Assembly: GCF_001517085.1 (NCBI RefSeq) | Contig: NZ_LRAC01000168.1 | Coordinates: 101,897 to 165,896, forward strand | Direction: 5' to 3' | Source: Paenibacillus sp. DMB5 | Lineage (GTDB): Bacteria; Bacillota; Bacilli; Paenibacillales; Paenibacillaceae | DNA: 64,000 nt | In this document: positions 1 to 10,445 of the stretch, in pieces | How the letters are laid out: each line of letters begins with the position of its first letter | Numbering within the stretch: position 1 is the stretch's first letter | Position numbers and translations under genes: made by a program | Notes under the pieces: generated by a model | Database searches by the model: none | Told to the model about the DNA's origin: nothing | The model's input: the letters and a program-made list of their open reading frames with translations, nothing else

Positions 1-692
1 GGACTTGTTTCAATTGCCTTATTCATTGGCCGCATCCGCAGCACGCCTGATCCATTCGTGATGCCGGCGCTGTTCGCCAACCGCTCATACCTCGTGCTTG
101 CCCTGGTCGGAATTGCTTCTTACCTGTGCAGCTTCGCTACCCTGTTCCTGCTGCCGCAGATTCTGACCCACCGCTTCGGGTTCACTGCCAGCCATGCCGG
201 GCTGGTGATTTTCCCGGGCTCCCTGCTGGCGATCTTCGTCTCCCGTGCTGTCGGGCGGGTCATTGACCGCTACGGCAATGCCGGAATCCTGCGCTACGCA
301 CCGCTTCTGGTGCTGCTGGCTACTGTGCTGTTCGCCTTCCTGGCCGGCAGTCCTGGGTTGCTGTTATGCTCGTTTACATGATAATGAGCTTAGCCTTTAC
401 CGTACTGTCGAGCAGCGTGTCCAACGAAATTTCGCGCATCCTGCCATCCTCGCAGATCGGCTCGGGCATGGGACTGTTCCAGCTGCTGCAGTTCTTCAGC
501 GGAGCATTCAGTGTAGCGATGGCCGCCAGCGCTCTGGAATGGCAAAAGGGGCTGCCACTCTCTACAGCCTACTCCAATATCTACTGGGGACTGTCGGTTG
601 CCGCAATCATAGCAATCGTGTCAGCATTTGCCTACCACCGCAGCAGTCAGAGCGGTCGGCCTACCCAAATGGCGGATGCAGCAGACGCCTAA
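1..692 (+). pseudogene. MFS drug-efflux transporter, C-terminal part, one frameshift
   Basis: The frame is already open at base 1, so the gene begins outside the window. It encodes several hydrophobic helices and reads on to a stop at 379-381. The downstream half continues in another frame from about 360 to 692. The second half contains the motif SSQIGSGMGLFQLLQFF, which resembles the late helices of 14-TMS DHA2 drug/H+ antiporters such as Tet(L). Adding one G to the GGG at 355-357 joins the halves smoothly (SPGVAVMLVYM), so this is either a sequencing undercall or a recent one-base deletion. Family membership is inferred from hydrophobicity and this motif; the substrate cannot be told. Confidence 0.7.
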
Positions 693-747
693 ATCTCCAT
701 ATTTGCTACTGATCTACCGATTTTGGCGCTAACTCTCCCTACACCAA

Positions 748-789
748 AACACCCTACAGTCCGCTAACACGGCTGCAGGGTGTTCTTTT
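748..789 (+). terminator. Intrinsic terminator after the MFS gene
   Basis: An inverted repeat (AACACCCTACAG with CTGCAGGGTGTT, one bulge) is followed by a short T run. It lies 56 bases after the transporter stop codon. Confidence 0.75.
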
Positions 790-808
790 GAATAATTGAC
801 AGCAGTCC

Positions 809-976
809 TCAGACCACCAGATATTCCGCATTCTTCTCACATTCCGCACATTTCGCCGGCGGGTCCCAGTCCGAGAATTCAGTCTCCTTCAGATCCACAA
901 CATCCGGTGCATCCTCGTACTCGTCCACAAATCTGTCGATGGCCAGCTCAACGTGTTCCTTACACACTACATACAT
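809..976 (-). CDS. CxxH/CxxC zinc-motif small protein (BA_5709-like)
   Basis: This is a 55-residue protein. It starts MYVVCKEHVELAID and carries a CKEH motif at residues 5-8 and a CAEC motif near residue 43, separated by an acidic stretch. This arrangement matches the small Bacillales CxxH/CxxC family, whose function is unknown; the four Cys/His residues probably bind zinc. A purine-rich AAAGGGA lies about 11 bases before the ATG. It lies downstream of, and in the same direction as, the M3 peptidase gene, 103 bases away. Confidence 0.8.
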   Translation of the reverse strand: MYVVCKEHVELAIDRFVDEYEDAPDVVDLKETEFSDWDPPAKCAECEKNAEYLVV

Positions 977-1079
977 TCAATCAAGCATCCCTTTCTGTGC
1001 CGCTGCGGCGTATACTTCTACTATTGTTCTACCACACTTCCCCGTAAAAAGGAACCTTCCGCCCCGTAAAAATCAGCTC

Positions 1080-2858
1080 TTACTCCGCTCCCGCAAATTT
1101 CATGACATCTCCGGCAATCAGCTGGAGCGCATCCCGCCAAAAAGCCAAAGAATGGACATCAATGTCCATCAGCCTGGCGGCATCGGCAATATTCCGTGTG
1201 CTGGAAGCTGAGAGAAACTGCTCGTACCGGCTGACGAACGCCTGCCCCTGCTTTTTATACTGTGCATACAGCCCTTTGGAGAACAGCAGCCCGAACGAAT
1301 ACGGGAAGTTGAGAAACTCATTGCCTGCCATATAATATCCGGCCTTGCTGATCCACTGGTAGGGATGGATCGAGTCCGGCAGCACACTTTCACCGTAAGC
1401 AGCGGTCATTGAATCCAGCATCAGCTCATTTAACTCATCCACGGACAGATTGCCTGATTGTCTGCGCTCATACAAACCGCTCTCGAAGCAATAACGTGCA
1501 TAGAAATCAACGATATAATACCCGGCATCCGCCAGACTCCGCTCCAGAATGGCTGCCGCTTCACCAGCCGGGGCACTCTGCAGCAGCTCACCGCTGATCA
1601 GACTCTCGCAAAAGATCGACGCCGTCTCGGCAACCGGCACCGGATAATCCGTATTGACCATACTCTGCCCGGTAAGCCGGCTGCTGTGGTAAGCGTGTCC
1701 GATCTCATGCGCCAGCACGCTCACATCTATATAATTACCGTGGAAGCTGGTAATCATCCGGCTCTCCCCGATCGGGAAGATATCAACACACATCCCGAAG
1801 CTGCCTTTGCCGGCGCGCGGCTCCGCGTCGATCCAGCGCTGTTCGAACACTTTTTGTGCAAAAGTACCCAGCTCCGCACTAAACCTGCTGAAGCCGGACA
1901 CAATCATCGTCTGCGCTTCTGCATAAGAAATTTCAACCGACGGTTCTCTGCCAATTGGCGCGAATACATCATAGAACGGCAGCGCGCCGTTATGCCCCAA
2001 CATCTCAGCCTTCTTAGTATAGTACCGGTGGAACACCGGCAGACTCTCCCGGATCGCCTGCAGCATCACTTCCAGCGTGGCTTCATCCATCCGCGAAGCT
2101 TCCAGCACCTTATGCAGCGGCGATGCATATCCCCGCAGCTCATAGACTGCCGCCGCTTCACCGGTCACGGCATTAATGCAAGCAGCACTCAGCGTAGCTA
2201 CACTTCGACAGGCTTCACCCTCCGCCACTGCCGCTGCTTTCCGTACGGCTGCATCGGAATCATAGACCAGATTACGCAGCTCTGACAGCGACAAACTCCG
2301 GCTCTTTCCATCCAGCTCCAGCTCTGTCCGCAGCGTAGACAGTGTCCGCATATAGAGCCGCTCCCAAGCCTTCGAGCCGTTGGCCTGCATCCGGGCAACG
2401 ACCGCTTCACCTTCCACGCTCAGCAGATGCCTTGACTTCATCTGCAGCTCACGCAAATAGAAGCTATGCTCCGCCAGATATGCGCCAGATTCCACGCTAG
2501 CCTCTAACTCCTCCATACTGACCCGGGCCAGCCATTTGCTGAACCCAACCCGTGCTTCCTCCGCCCCGCTGCCGATCTTCTCCAGCTCATCCATCAGATT
2601 GACGGCTTCCGTATTACTGCTGTCGGCGCTGAAGATCAGCTCCGCGTAGCTGAATAAACGGAGGTAAATCCTTTTATAAGCGTTATATTGTATAAGGAAC
2701 TGCTCCATTACTCCGGAAGCATCCTGTACATTCTCTAGCTGTGAGGCGGCCCATGCTGCAAGCTCCCCGGCCAATATCTCTACAAGCCTGCGGTCCTGCC
2801 GCAGGGGCTCTGACTGGAAGCCTGGGTAGATGCTGCTCAAATCCCAAGTTAACTGCAT
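1080..2858 (-). CDS. pepF: M3 family oligoendopeptidase, PepF-like
   Basis: A 592-residue cytosolic zinc metallopeptidase that should cut short peptides. The zinc site AHEIGHAYH (an HExxH motif) lies near residue 388, followed by conserved PepF/M3 sequence (SIFCESLISGELL). Length fits the clostridial/Bacillales PepF-type M3 family. The ATG is preceded by AAGGAGATG at a good distance. No signal peptide is evident. It is divergent from the DUF2252 gene, with about 170 bases of shared upstream DNA. Substrate specificity is not visible in the sequence. Confidence 0.88.
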   Translation of the reverse strand: MQLTWDLSSIYPGFQSEPLRQDRRLVEILAGELAAWAASQLENVQDASGVMEQFLIQYNAYKRIYLRLFSYAELIFSADSSNTEAVNLMDELEKIGSGAEEARVGFSKWLARVSMEELEASVESGAYLAEHSFYLRELQMKSRHLLSVEGEAVVARMQANGSKAWERLYMRTLSTLRTELELDGKSRSLSLSELRNLVYDSDAAVRKAAAVAEGEACRSVATLSAACINAVTGEAAAVYELRGYASPLHKVLEASRMDEATLEVMLQAIRESLPVFHRYYTKKAEMLGHNGALPFYDVFAPIGREPSVEISYAEAQTMIVSGFSRFSAELGTFAQKVFEQRWIDAEPRAGKGSFGMCVDIFPIGESRMITSFHGNYIDVSVLAHEIGHAYHSSRLTGQSMVNTDYPVPVAETASIFCESLISGELLQSAPAGEAAAILERSLADAGYYIVDFYARYCFESGLYERRQSGNLSVDELNELMLDSMTAAYGESVLPDSIHPYQWISKAGYYMAGNEFLNFPYSFGLLFSKGLYAQYKKQGQAFVSRYEQFLSASSTRNIADAARLMDIDVHSLAFWRDALQLIAGDVMKFAGAE

Positions 2859-3026
2859 TTTTCACATCTCCTTATATTAGCTGCAGTTACCGCCGTTCCT
2901 CACATGCTCCCACCTCATTCTTCATATTTTCACGGAAAAAGTTAATTCCAGTATATCACGCTTGCCAAATTGCTAGTCTATGGAAATAATAGATTTAGCT
3001 ATATTAGCCCGAAAGGAGCATCACCC

Positions 3027-4364
3027 ATGGTTAACCAGACGATTACTGAAGGGGTCCTCCGCACACGATCGAAGCTGCGCAGGGACCTGCTGATTTCCAT
3101 TCTGGACGAATTCGACGGCAGTATTATGGCTTTGAGCCATGTCAACCGTGCGGAGAAATACGGCAAAATGGCGCAGAGCGCGTTTTCCTTCTACCGGGGC
3201 AGCGCCTATCTGTTTTATTTTGATACGACCAGACAGTACTTTCCGTACCACAGCGCACCCGAACGCCCGACCTGGATACAGGGAGATCTGCATTTTGAGA
3301 ATTTCGGCGCTTTCCGCAGTGAGGACGGGGCGATTGTCTATGATGTGAATGATTTTGACGAGGGGTATGTCGGCTCTTATCTCTACGATCTACTGCGTAT
3401 GGCGGTCAGTATTGCCCTTGTCGGCAGGCAGCTTGGCTATGGCGGGAAGGAGCAGCAGAGCTTCATTTCGGATTACGCAAAAGCTTATGCGCGGCAAATC
3501 CGCCGCTTCTGTCAGGGTAAGGATGATCCCGCTGATTATGTGGTGGACGAGGATAACGCCAAAGGCCCGGTTAAAAAGCTGCTGCGCAAGCTCGAGAAAC
3601 GCCGTCAGAGCCATTTTCTGGAGAAGGTTACCGCCCATATGCAGAGCAGCAGAGTGTTCCTGGAGAATGCCGAGCTGCTGATTCCCGGAGCTGACGAGCA
3701 GGCCCAGCTGGAGCAGGCATGGAGCTTTTACAAGCAGACGGTGGTAGCACGCAAGCTGCAGGATGAGCATTTTCAGATTAAAGATATTGCCGTCAAACGC
3801 GGATCAGGAACGGCTTCAATCGGACTCGACCGCTATTATATTCTGATTGAGGGCGGCATGGAGCTAGAGGGCGCAGATGATCCTGTACTTGAGGTAAAAG
3901 AGGTCCGCGCTCCCGTCCCGGCCTATTTCATGCCGTATTCGGAATCCTTCTGGCAGGCCTTTGCCCATCAGGGCAAACGGGTAACCGCTACCCAGCAGGC
4001 GATGCATCATAAGGCTGACCCTTATCTAGGGTTCCTGACGATGGACGGCCGGGAATTCTACGTACGGGAGCGTTCCCCTTACAAAAAAAGACTGAAGCTG
4101 GAGGACATCACAGATGCTGGCGAACTGACCAAAGTACTGGAGCTGATGGGCAGCCTGACCGCCAAAATGCACGCCCGGGCCGATGCCGATGTGGACCGGG
4201 GAATTCTCGATTACCATAGCGAGCAGGAAATTGCCAGAGCCATGGGCTCCGATTCGGACGCTTTTGCCCGTTATATTGCCGAATGGGCCTTCGGCTACGC
4301 CAATCAGGTGGAGAAGGACTACGCAATGTTCAAAGATTGGGTAACCGCAGAATTCGGCCTGTAG
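3027..4364 (+). CDS. DUF2252 family protein
   Basis: A 445-residue protein. I chose the ATG at 3027 because GAAAGGAG sits 9 bases upstream; an in-frame start at 2970 has no such site. Motifs typical of DUF2252 are visible: GDLHFENFG near residue 91, DVNDFDEG near 107, and KRGSGTASIGLDRYY near 260. These resemble the catalytic-loop layout of kinase-like phosphotransferases, but no activity is established for the family. It is one of the few leading-arm exceptions to the minus-strand bias and ends at a shared terminator facing cydC. Confidence 0.8.
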   Translation: MVNQTITEGVLRTRSKLRRDLLISILDEFDGSIMALSHVNRAEKYGKMAQSAFSFYRGSAYLFYFDTTRQYFPYHSAPERPTWIQGDLHFENFGAFRSEDGAIVYDVNDFDEGYVGSYLYDLLRMAVSIALVGRQLGYGGKEQQSFISDYAKAYARQIRRFCQGKDDPADYVVDEDNAKGPVKKLLRKLEKRRQSHFLEKVTAHMQSSRVFLENAELLIPGADEQAQLEQAWSFYKQTVVARKLQDEHFQIKDIAVKRGSGTASIGLDRYYILIEGGMELEGADDPVLEVKEVRAPVPAYFMPYSESFWQAFAHQGKRVTATQQAMHHKADPYLGFLTMDGREFYVRERSPYKKRLKLEDITDAGELTKVLELMGSLTAKMHARADADVDRGILDYHSEQEIARAMGSDSDAFARYIAEWAFGYANQVEKDYAMFKDWVTAEFGL

Positions 4365-4372
4365 ATTTGTAC

Positions 4373-4424
4373 AAAAAAAGAAGCTCTCACCGCCCCAAGC
4401 CGGGCAGGAAGAGCTTCTTTTTCT
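4373..4424. terminator. Bidirectional terminator between DUF2252 gene and cydC
   Basis: A 12-bp stem (AAAAGAAGCTCT with AGAGCTTCTTTT) has an A run on its left and a T run on its right, so it can stop transcription from both convergent genes. Confidence 0.85.
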
Positions 4425-4430
4425 ATAATG

Positions 4431-6220
4431 CTATATCTGTTCCGGGGCGTCCGCATCCATGAACTGAACCGGCCGGTCCAGCTCATACAGCTTGCGGTAG
4501 CGCGGTTCGCGCTCCATTAGCTCTGCATGGGTGCCGCGCATTTCCACCTGCCCGTTCTCCATGAAGATCACTTCATCCATCTGCTCTGCACCGACCAGAT
4601 GATGGGTCACCCAGAGCAGCGTCTTGCCGGCCATCGCCTCGAACATGGTCGCCAGCAGCTCACGCTCTGTCCGCGGATCAAGGCCTACCGTCGGCTCATC
4701 CAGCACAACCACCGGCGTATTCTGCAGCAGAATGCGGGCCAGGGCCATCCGCTGGCGTTCACCGCCGGAGAAGCGCTGTCCGGCTTCGCGTACCGGTGTG
4801 TTATACCCTTCCGGCAGCGAAGAGATCAGCGTATCCAGCTTAGCCAAGCCTGCCGCCCGGCGGATGTCCTCCTCCGAAGCCCCGGGATTGCCCAGACGGA
4901 TGTTGTTCGCCACCGTAGTATCGAACAGATGCGGGCTCTGGTTCAGCACAGCAATGACCTGCGGAATCTGCTCGCCGAAGGCTGAAGCCGCAACCCCGTT
5001 AATCGTTGCGGAGCCGGCAACCGGAGTAATGACACCCTGCACCATCTTGAGCAGCGTCGATTTACCTGCTCCGCTGCGCCCGATAACGGCAACCTTCCGG
5101 CCCTGCGGAAGGTTGAGGCTAAGATTTTGGACCGACCAGGCAGCATCTGCCGAATAGCGGTAGCCTGCCGACTTCAGTACAATATGGGCCTGCCCGGTAG
5201 CCTGAATGCTCCCGATTGCTGTAGCGGCTTCTTCATTAACAGCCGCCGGCGCCTGCGGCATAGTCCCCTTGGCCTCTTCTACACCGTCCAGGCGCTCCAG
5301 TGAATTCCGGTACTGCGGAATTTTCTCGACGGCCTCCGATACCGGCAGGAAAGCATCCGCTACCGGAAACACCACCAGCACGAACGCGGCGATCAGCGTA
5401 CCGGCTATAGTACCGTCAGCGAATTCTCCGGCGGACCAGTACAGCATCGATAGTACAGCCAGCCCGACTACAGCCTGTCCAATAAACATCCGCAGGCGGC
5501 CCAGCTGCGCAGTGCCCCGTCCGTTCGGGCCACTTCCCGTTCATCTGCCTCGTACGTTGCTACGAACTGGGCCTGCCGTCCGCTGATCATCCAGTCGCCC
5601 ATACCGAGCACGGCATCGGTCAGCTTCTGATAGAGCCGGTTGCGCTCCTGCTTGACCTGCCGCTGGCGTCTTTGGGTGAACAGCAGCGAGATCAGCGGCA
5701 GCACAACCACCAGCACCAGCATATACAGCCCCATCAGCAGGGCGAACGCCAGATCAAAGGTTCCCAGCGCAATGATTGCTGCCGCATAGATTAGCAGCGC
5801 AATAATACTCGGGAACACCGTACGGAGATACACGTTCTGCAGGTATTCAATATCATCAGCAAGCATACCCAGAATATCTCCGGTACGGAAACGGGAGGAT
5901 AGGAACAAAGCCTGCGGCTCCAGAATGTTGTAGAGACGGGTGCGCATTTTGGACAGGATGCGCAGAATTGTATCGTGGCCGATCAGCCGCTCCACATAGT
6001 GGATAACGGCACGGCTTGTCCCGAAGGTGCGTACACCGACAATCGGCACATAGACCATCAGAATATTTTCTGGCGGGATGGAAGACTTCGAAATCAGGAA
6101 GCCCGAGGTGTACATCAGGGACGAAGCTGAGAAGATCGTCAGCGCACCCAGCACAATAATCAGCACAAACCGCCAGAAATAACTTGAGGCATAAGGAGCA
6201 AACCATCCTTCACGTTTCAA
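4431..6220 (-). pseudogene. cydC: CydC, ABC exporter subunit for cytochrome bd assembly (one frameshift)
   Basis: The second half of the heterodimeric ABC exporter CydDC, which exports thiols needed to assemble cytochrome bd. The N-terminal part (start 6220) holds the membrane helices. The C-terminal part (to 4431) holds the ATPase, with Walker A GRSGAGKS, signature FSGGERQRMALAR and Walker B VVVLDEPTVGLD. The two parts are in different frames. The break is at the C4 run at 5515-5518 (G4 on the coding strand); one added G restores TAQLGRLRMFIGQ and gives about 596 residues, the normal CydC size. It overlaps the cydD stop by 4 bases and ends the cydABDC operon. Probably a sequencing error rather than a dead gene. 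Confidence 0.85.
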
Positions 6221-7974
6221 TGGATTCCCTCCAGTTGACTTTGAATAAGCCCGTAATAAGCACCCCGGCGCCGGATCAGCTCAAGGTGTGTACCGACCTC
6301 CGCCACCTGGCCCTGCTGCATGACGATGATCTGATCCATGTCCATCATCCAGTGCAGCCGGTGGGTTGCCAGAAACACCAGCTTCCCCTCGAACAGCGGG
6401 AGCATCGTCTCCTTAAGCTCATACTCCGTCTCAATATCAAGATGAGCTGTAGGCTCATCGAGCAGCATAACCGGGCGGCTGCTAAGCAGGGCACGGGCCA
6501 GCGCTATACGCTGCTCTTGCCCTCCGCTCACCGACCGTCCGCCTCCGCCGATCATTTCGTTTAATCCATCCGGGAAAGAAGAGACAAGCTGCGATAATCC
6601 TGCAGCCTTCACTACTTCAGCTACATCTTCAAGCGTTGCCTCCGGGTAATAGAAACGCACGTTATCGGCCAGCGTCCCGCTGAAGATATAAGGCCGCTGC
6701 GGAATATAGGCAGTCTGTCGGCGCCATGCTTCATCAGTCAGCGCACTGACGCGGTTTCCGTTAATGACCAGATTCCCGGAGGTAGGATGCAGGAATCCGC
6801 CCAGAATATCGACCATCGTTGATTTGCCGGCCCCGCTCTCCCCGATAATGCCGATCTTGGCAGCGCCGGTAAATGCAAGGTTCACCCCTGCCAGCGACGA
6901 GATCCCGTCCGCTTCATATTGAACGCCGATTCCCTCAAGCATAAGGTTACTATCTGGCTTCCAGCTGAATGCCCCTGCTTGCAGCGGCTGTGCAGTTCTC
7001 TGTCCGTCAGCGGAAATCGGCTCTGCCTTCACGGTCTCGCGGTCAATGATATCCTTCATCGCTTCTCCGGCTTCCTTGCCGTCCAGCGTAGCATGGAAGT
7101 CAGCACCGACCAGCCGGACCGGCAGGAAATATTCGGGTGCGAGAATCAGGATCGTCAGACCCGTAACCAGGGTCATCTCTTCATTGATCAGCCGCAGCCC
7201 AAGGCTTACGGCGACTGATGCAACTGATAACATGGTGAAGAAATCAAGTGCAAACGATGACAGGAATGCCACACGGAGGGTCTTCATCGTTGCCGAGCGG
7301 TACCTGTCACTGACAGCGGCAATACTCTCGCTGTGGCTGCGGCTGCGCCCGAGAAATTTCAGCGTCTCCAGTCCGCGAAGGGAATCGACGAAATGATTGG
7401 ACAGGGTCCGGTAGGACTTCAGCTGCCGGTCCATCTGCTTGCGTGCAGTCATCCCGATTAGAATCATAAAAATAATAATAATCGGCATCGTTAGGGTCAG
7501 GATGACCCCGCTTGATGTATCAAGCCAGTAAATATAGGCCAGCAGCAGCCATGGTGTAATGCCCATCCCAACCATCCGCGGAATAATCAGCTCCAGATAC
7601 GTACGGAACTTGGTCACTCCTTCAAGCACAATTGTAACCAGTGTTCCCGTTCCCCGGTCGCCAGCCAGCCTTGGTCCCAGCTGGAACAGCTTATCCATCA
7701 TTTGTCTCCGCATACTGCTGCCCGTTGCCTCCGCGAAGCGGTAGGAGACACGGCTCATCAGCATGGCACAGGCATGACGCACAAGAAACGCAAGAAGGAA
7801 CAAGAGCATTCTTGCCCCTTGTTCCTTCAGCGGTTCTCCCGCAAATAGCGCCGAGACAGCTTCTGCCAGCGATTTCGCCAGCAGAAGAATGGACAGGCTT
7901 TGCACCAGGGTAAGGAAGCCAACGATCAGAAAGACCGGCTTAACTCCTTTATACCCAAGCAAATTTTTATCCAT
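6217..7974 (-). CDS. cydD: CydD, ABC exporter subunit for cytochrome bd assembly
   Basis: A 585-residue half-transporter. An N-terminal membrane domain of about six helices is followed by an ATPase domain with Walker A GESGAGKST near residue 363, signature SVSGGQEQRIALARALL and Walker B VMLLDEPTAHLD. In the known system it pairs with CydC to export cysteine or glutathione-type thiols, which the bd oxidase needs for heme insertion. Its ATG shares one base with the cydB stop, and its stop overlaps the cydC start, implying translational coupling in the operon. Confidence 0.92.
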   Translation of the reverse strand: MDKNLLGYKGVKPVFLIVGFLTLVQSLSILLLAKSLAEAVSALFAGEPLKEQGARMLLFLLAFLVRHACAMLMSRVSYRFAEATGSSMRRQMMDKLFQLGPRLAGDRGTGTLVTIVLEGVTKFRTYLELIIPRMVGMGITPWLLLAYIYWLDTSSGVILTLTMPIIIIFMILIGMTARKQMDRQLKSYRTLSNHFVDSLRGLETLKFLGRSRSHSESIAAVSDRYRSATMKTLRVAFLSSFALDFFTMLSVASVAVSLGLRLINEEMTLVTGLTILILAPEYFLPVRLVGADFHATLDGKEAGEAMKDIIDRETVKAEPISADGQRTAQPLQAGAFSWKPDSNLMLEGIGVQYEADGISSLAGVNLAFTGAAKIGIIGESGAGKSTMVDILGGFLHPTSGNLVINGNRVSALTDEAWRRQTAYIPQRPYIFSGTLADNVRFYYPEATLEDVAEVVKAAGLSQLVSSFPDGLNEMIGGGGRSVSGGQEQRIALARALLSSRPVMLLDEPTAHLDIETEYELKETMLPLFEGKLVFLATHRLHWMMDMDQIIVMQQGQVAEVGTHLELIRRRGAYYGLIQSQLEGIH

Positions 7975-8990
7975 TAGTATTCAAGATGCTCCTTCTCGTG
8001 AACCCGTTTGTGGAAGATAAAATAACTCCAGATCTGATAGCCGAGCACGAACGGCAGCAGAGTCAGCGCTACAATGGTCATTACCTTCAGTGAATAATGG
8101 CCGGAAGCAGCATTTGTAATAGTCAGGCTGAATGCCGAATCAATCGAGCTGATCATGACCCGCGGGAACAAGCCCACGAAGACGGACAGAACGGACAGCG
8201 CCATTACGGCTCCGGTCATTCCGAACGCCCAGCCGTCTTTCTTCTTGCTCATGAAATAACCGGACAACACATAAGCGGCGATTCCCAGAATGACAAGAAT
8301 CATCAACACTGTTCCGCGCTGTTCAAAGATATCTGTCATGAAATAAGTCATAATAACGAATGCTACCAGCAGCACTGCCAGCGGAATCAGCAGCAGCTGG
8401 CCGAGCTTGCGGGCCCGAACCTGCAGATCGCCAACCGTACGCAGGGTAGTAAACATAAGTCCATGCACCAGGCAGAGCATCACGACAGTAATACCCGCTA
8501 CTACCGTATAAGGATTCACGATATCGAAGAATCCGGCATACATCTGCATGTCGCCGTCAATCGGCAGCCCCTTAATGAAGCTGGCGAAGACAACGGCAAG
8601 CAGGAACGGCGGCAGGAAGCTGCCGAAGAAAATGCAGACATCCCAGGTTTTTTTCCAGGTCTGTGAATCCCGTTTGCCTCTGAATTCAAAGGCGACCCCG
8701 CGGGCAATCAGCGCCAGCAGCGCGAATACGAACGGAATATAGAATCCGCTGAACAGCGTGGCATACCAGTTCGGAAAGGCAGCGAACATCGCTCCGGCAC
8801 CTGTAAGCAGCCATACTTCATTCGCATCCCAGAAAGGTCCGATCGAGTTAATCAGCAGACGGCGTTCTGTATCATTTTTGGCCAGAATCTGCGTTTCCAT
8901 GCCTACGCCAAAGTCAAAGCCCTCAAGGAAGAAGAAACCGATAAAGAGAACCGCAATCAGCACAAACCACAATTCATTAAGAGAAAGCAT
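7974..8990 (-). CDS. cydB: Cytochrome bd ubiquinol oxidase subunit II
   Basis: A 338-residue, eight- to nine-helix membrane protein, the partner of CydA in the high-affinity bd oxidase. I set the start at the ATG at 8990 (MLSLNELWFVLIAVLF) because AAGGAGGG precedes it by 8 bases; an upstream in-frame start at 9032 would lie deep in cydA. The family segment FFFLEGFDFGVG is present near residue 19, and GPFWDANEVWL follows. Its start overlaps the cydA stop by 14 bases, so the two subunits are translationally coupled. Confidence 0.93.
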   Translation of the reverse strand: MLSLNELWFVLIAVLFIGFFFLEGFDFGVGMETQILAKNDTERRLLINSIGPFWDANEVWLLTGAGAMFAAFPNWYATLFSGFYIPFVFALLALIARGVAFEFRGKRDSQTWKKTWDVCIFFGSFLPPFLLAVVFASFIKGLPIDGDMQMYAGFFDIVNPYTVVAGITVVMLCLVHGLMFTTLRTVGDLQVRARKLGQLLLIPLAVLLVAFVIMTYFMTDIFEQRGTVLMILVILGIAAYVLSGYFMSKKKDGWAFGMTGAVMALSVLSVFVGLFPRVMISSIDSAFSLTITNAASGHYSLKVMTIVALTLLPFVLGYQIWSYFIFHKRVHEKEHLEY

Positions 8991-10383
8991 GTGTAGTACC
9001 CTCCTTGCTATACGGGTCATGGGCATCACCATGATCGTGATCCATGTGATAAGGGCCCTTCTTGATTACTTTAATGAACAATCCAACCAGTACAACGCCC
9101 AGAATGGCATAGATAGCGTTAAAAGTAATAACCGAGAACAGAACGGAGCCTGCAGTTACGTTAGGCGATACACTGTCTTCCGTCGTCATCAGGCCAAACA
9201 CAGTCCATGGCTGACGCCCGATCTCCGTCATAATCCAGCCGGCGGTATTCGCAATCGGCGGAAGCAGAAGTCCCCAGAACATAAAGCGCAGGAACCAGGT
9301 GTTCGGACGCTCCATCTTTTTACGCCACATCAGGTACATGGCATACAGGCCAAACACTACCATAAGTGAACCGGCAGCTACCATGATCCGGAAGCTCCAG
9401 AATGTAGTCCGCACAGGCGGGATATAATTACCCGGCCCATACGCCTGTTCATATTCTGCCTGCAGCGTATTCATCCCTTTAACCTCACCGGAGAATTTAC
9501 TGTAGGACAGGAAGCTGAGCAGGTATGGAATTTTGATTTCACCGGAGTTCACTTTATTTACAGGGTCAATAAAAGCGGAAACCGTCCAGGCAGCAGGATC
9601 ACCGCTATCCTCCCATAGTCCTTCTGAAGCTGCCATCTTCATCGGCTGTGTCTCTACCAGATACTGCGCCTGGGCATGACCGGCAACTGCTACACCCACA
9701 GAGGATACAATTCCGACGATGGCCGCAATTTCAAAAGATTTTCTGAAGAACGGCACATCCTGCTTCTTCAGCATTTTATAAGCACTGATCCCCGTTACCA
9801 GGAAGGCGCCTGTTGCATAAGCAGCCAGCAGAGTGTGCGGCAGTTCAACAAGCAGCTGACCGTTAGTAATCAGAGCCAGGAAATCATTCATTTCAGCCCG
9901 GCCGTTATTGATTTCGAACCCGACAGGGTGCTGCATAAATGAGTTGGCTGTGAGAATCCAGAACGCTGACAGCGTTGTTCCCAGTGCAACCATCCAGATG
10001 GACAGCAGGTGAATCTTCTTGGAAACCTTGTCCCAGCCGAAGATCCAGATTCCGATAAAGGTGGATTCCAGGAAGAAGGCCAATAGCGCTTCAATAGCGA
10101 GCGGAGCCCCGAATACGTCACCGACAAAGCGGGAGTAGTCCGACCAGTTCATTCCGAACTGAAACTCCTGTAAAATTCCTGTTACTACACCGACAGCAAA
10201 GTTAATCAGGAAAAGCTTCCCCCAAAACTGTGCCATTCTTTTGTACTCCTCGTTGCCCTTTCTGACATACATCGTCTCCATGATCGCAATCATCAGAGCC
10301 AGGCCAATCGATACCGGTACAAAGAAATAATGAAAGATCGTCGTCGACGCAAATTGTATACGCGACAGCATTACTGTATCCAT
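8977..10383 (-). CDS. cydA: Cytochrome bd ubiquinol oxidase subunit I
   Basis: The heme-bearing subunit of the bd quinol oxidase, 468 residues from the ATG at 10383 (MDTVMLSRIQFA), which follows AAGGGGAGAA. The heme ligand region STTIFHYFFVP is near the N terminus, and the Q-loop region and GRQPW motif are visible further on. It reduces oxygen to water using menaquinol, with high oxygen affinity and without proton pumping. First gene of cydABDC. The promoter region carries two dyads of the Rex/Fnr type, so control by NADH/NAD+ balance or oxygen is expected. Confidence 0.94.
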   Translation of the reverse strand: MDTVMLSRIQFASTTIFHYFFVPVSIGLALMIAIMETMYVRKGNEEYKRMAQFWGKLFLINFAVGVVTGILQEFQFGMNWSDYSRFVGDVFGAPLAIEALLAFFLESTFIGIWIFGWDKVSKKIHLLSIWMVALGTTLSAFWILTANSFMQHPVGFEINNGRAEMNDFLALITNGQLLVELPHTLLAAYATGAFLVTGISAYKMLKKQDVPFFRKSFEIAAIVGIVSSVGVAVAGHAQAQYLVETQPMKMAASEGLWEDSGDPAAWTVSAFIDPVNKVNSGEIKIPYLLSFLSYSKFSGEVKGMNTLQAEYEQAYGPGNYIPPVRTTFWSFRIMVAAGSLMVVFGLYAMYLMWRKKMERPNTWFLRFMFWGLLLPPIANTAGWIMTEIGRQPWTVFGLMTTEDSVSPNVTAGSVLFSVITFNAIYAILGVVLVGLFIKVIKKGPYHMDHDHGDAHDPYSKEGTTHAFS

Positions 10384-10445
10384 ATTTCTCCCCTTCCTTC
10401 TCCCCATTCAATATGTCTATTCTGTCAAAAACATAACGATTAAAG

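Noticed and set aside
1458..2285. A 275-codon plus-strand frame opposite pepF
   Set aside because: Antisense shadow; no ribosome-binding site.
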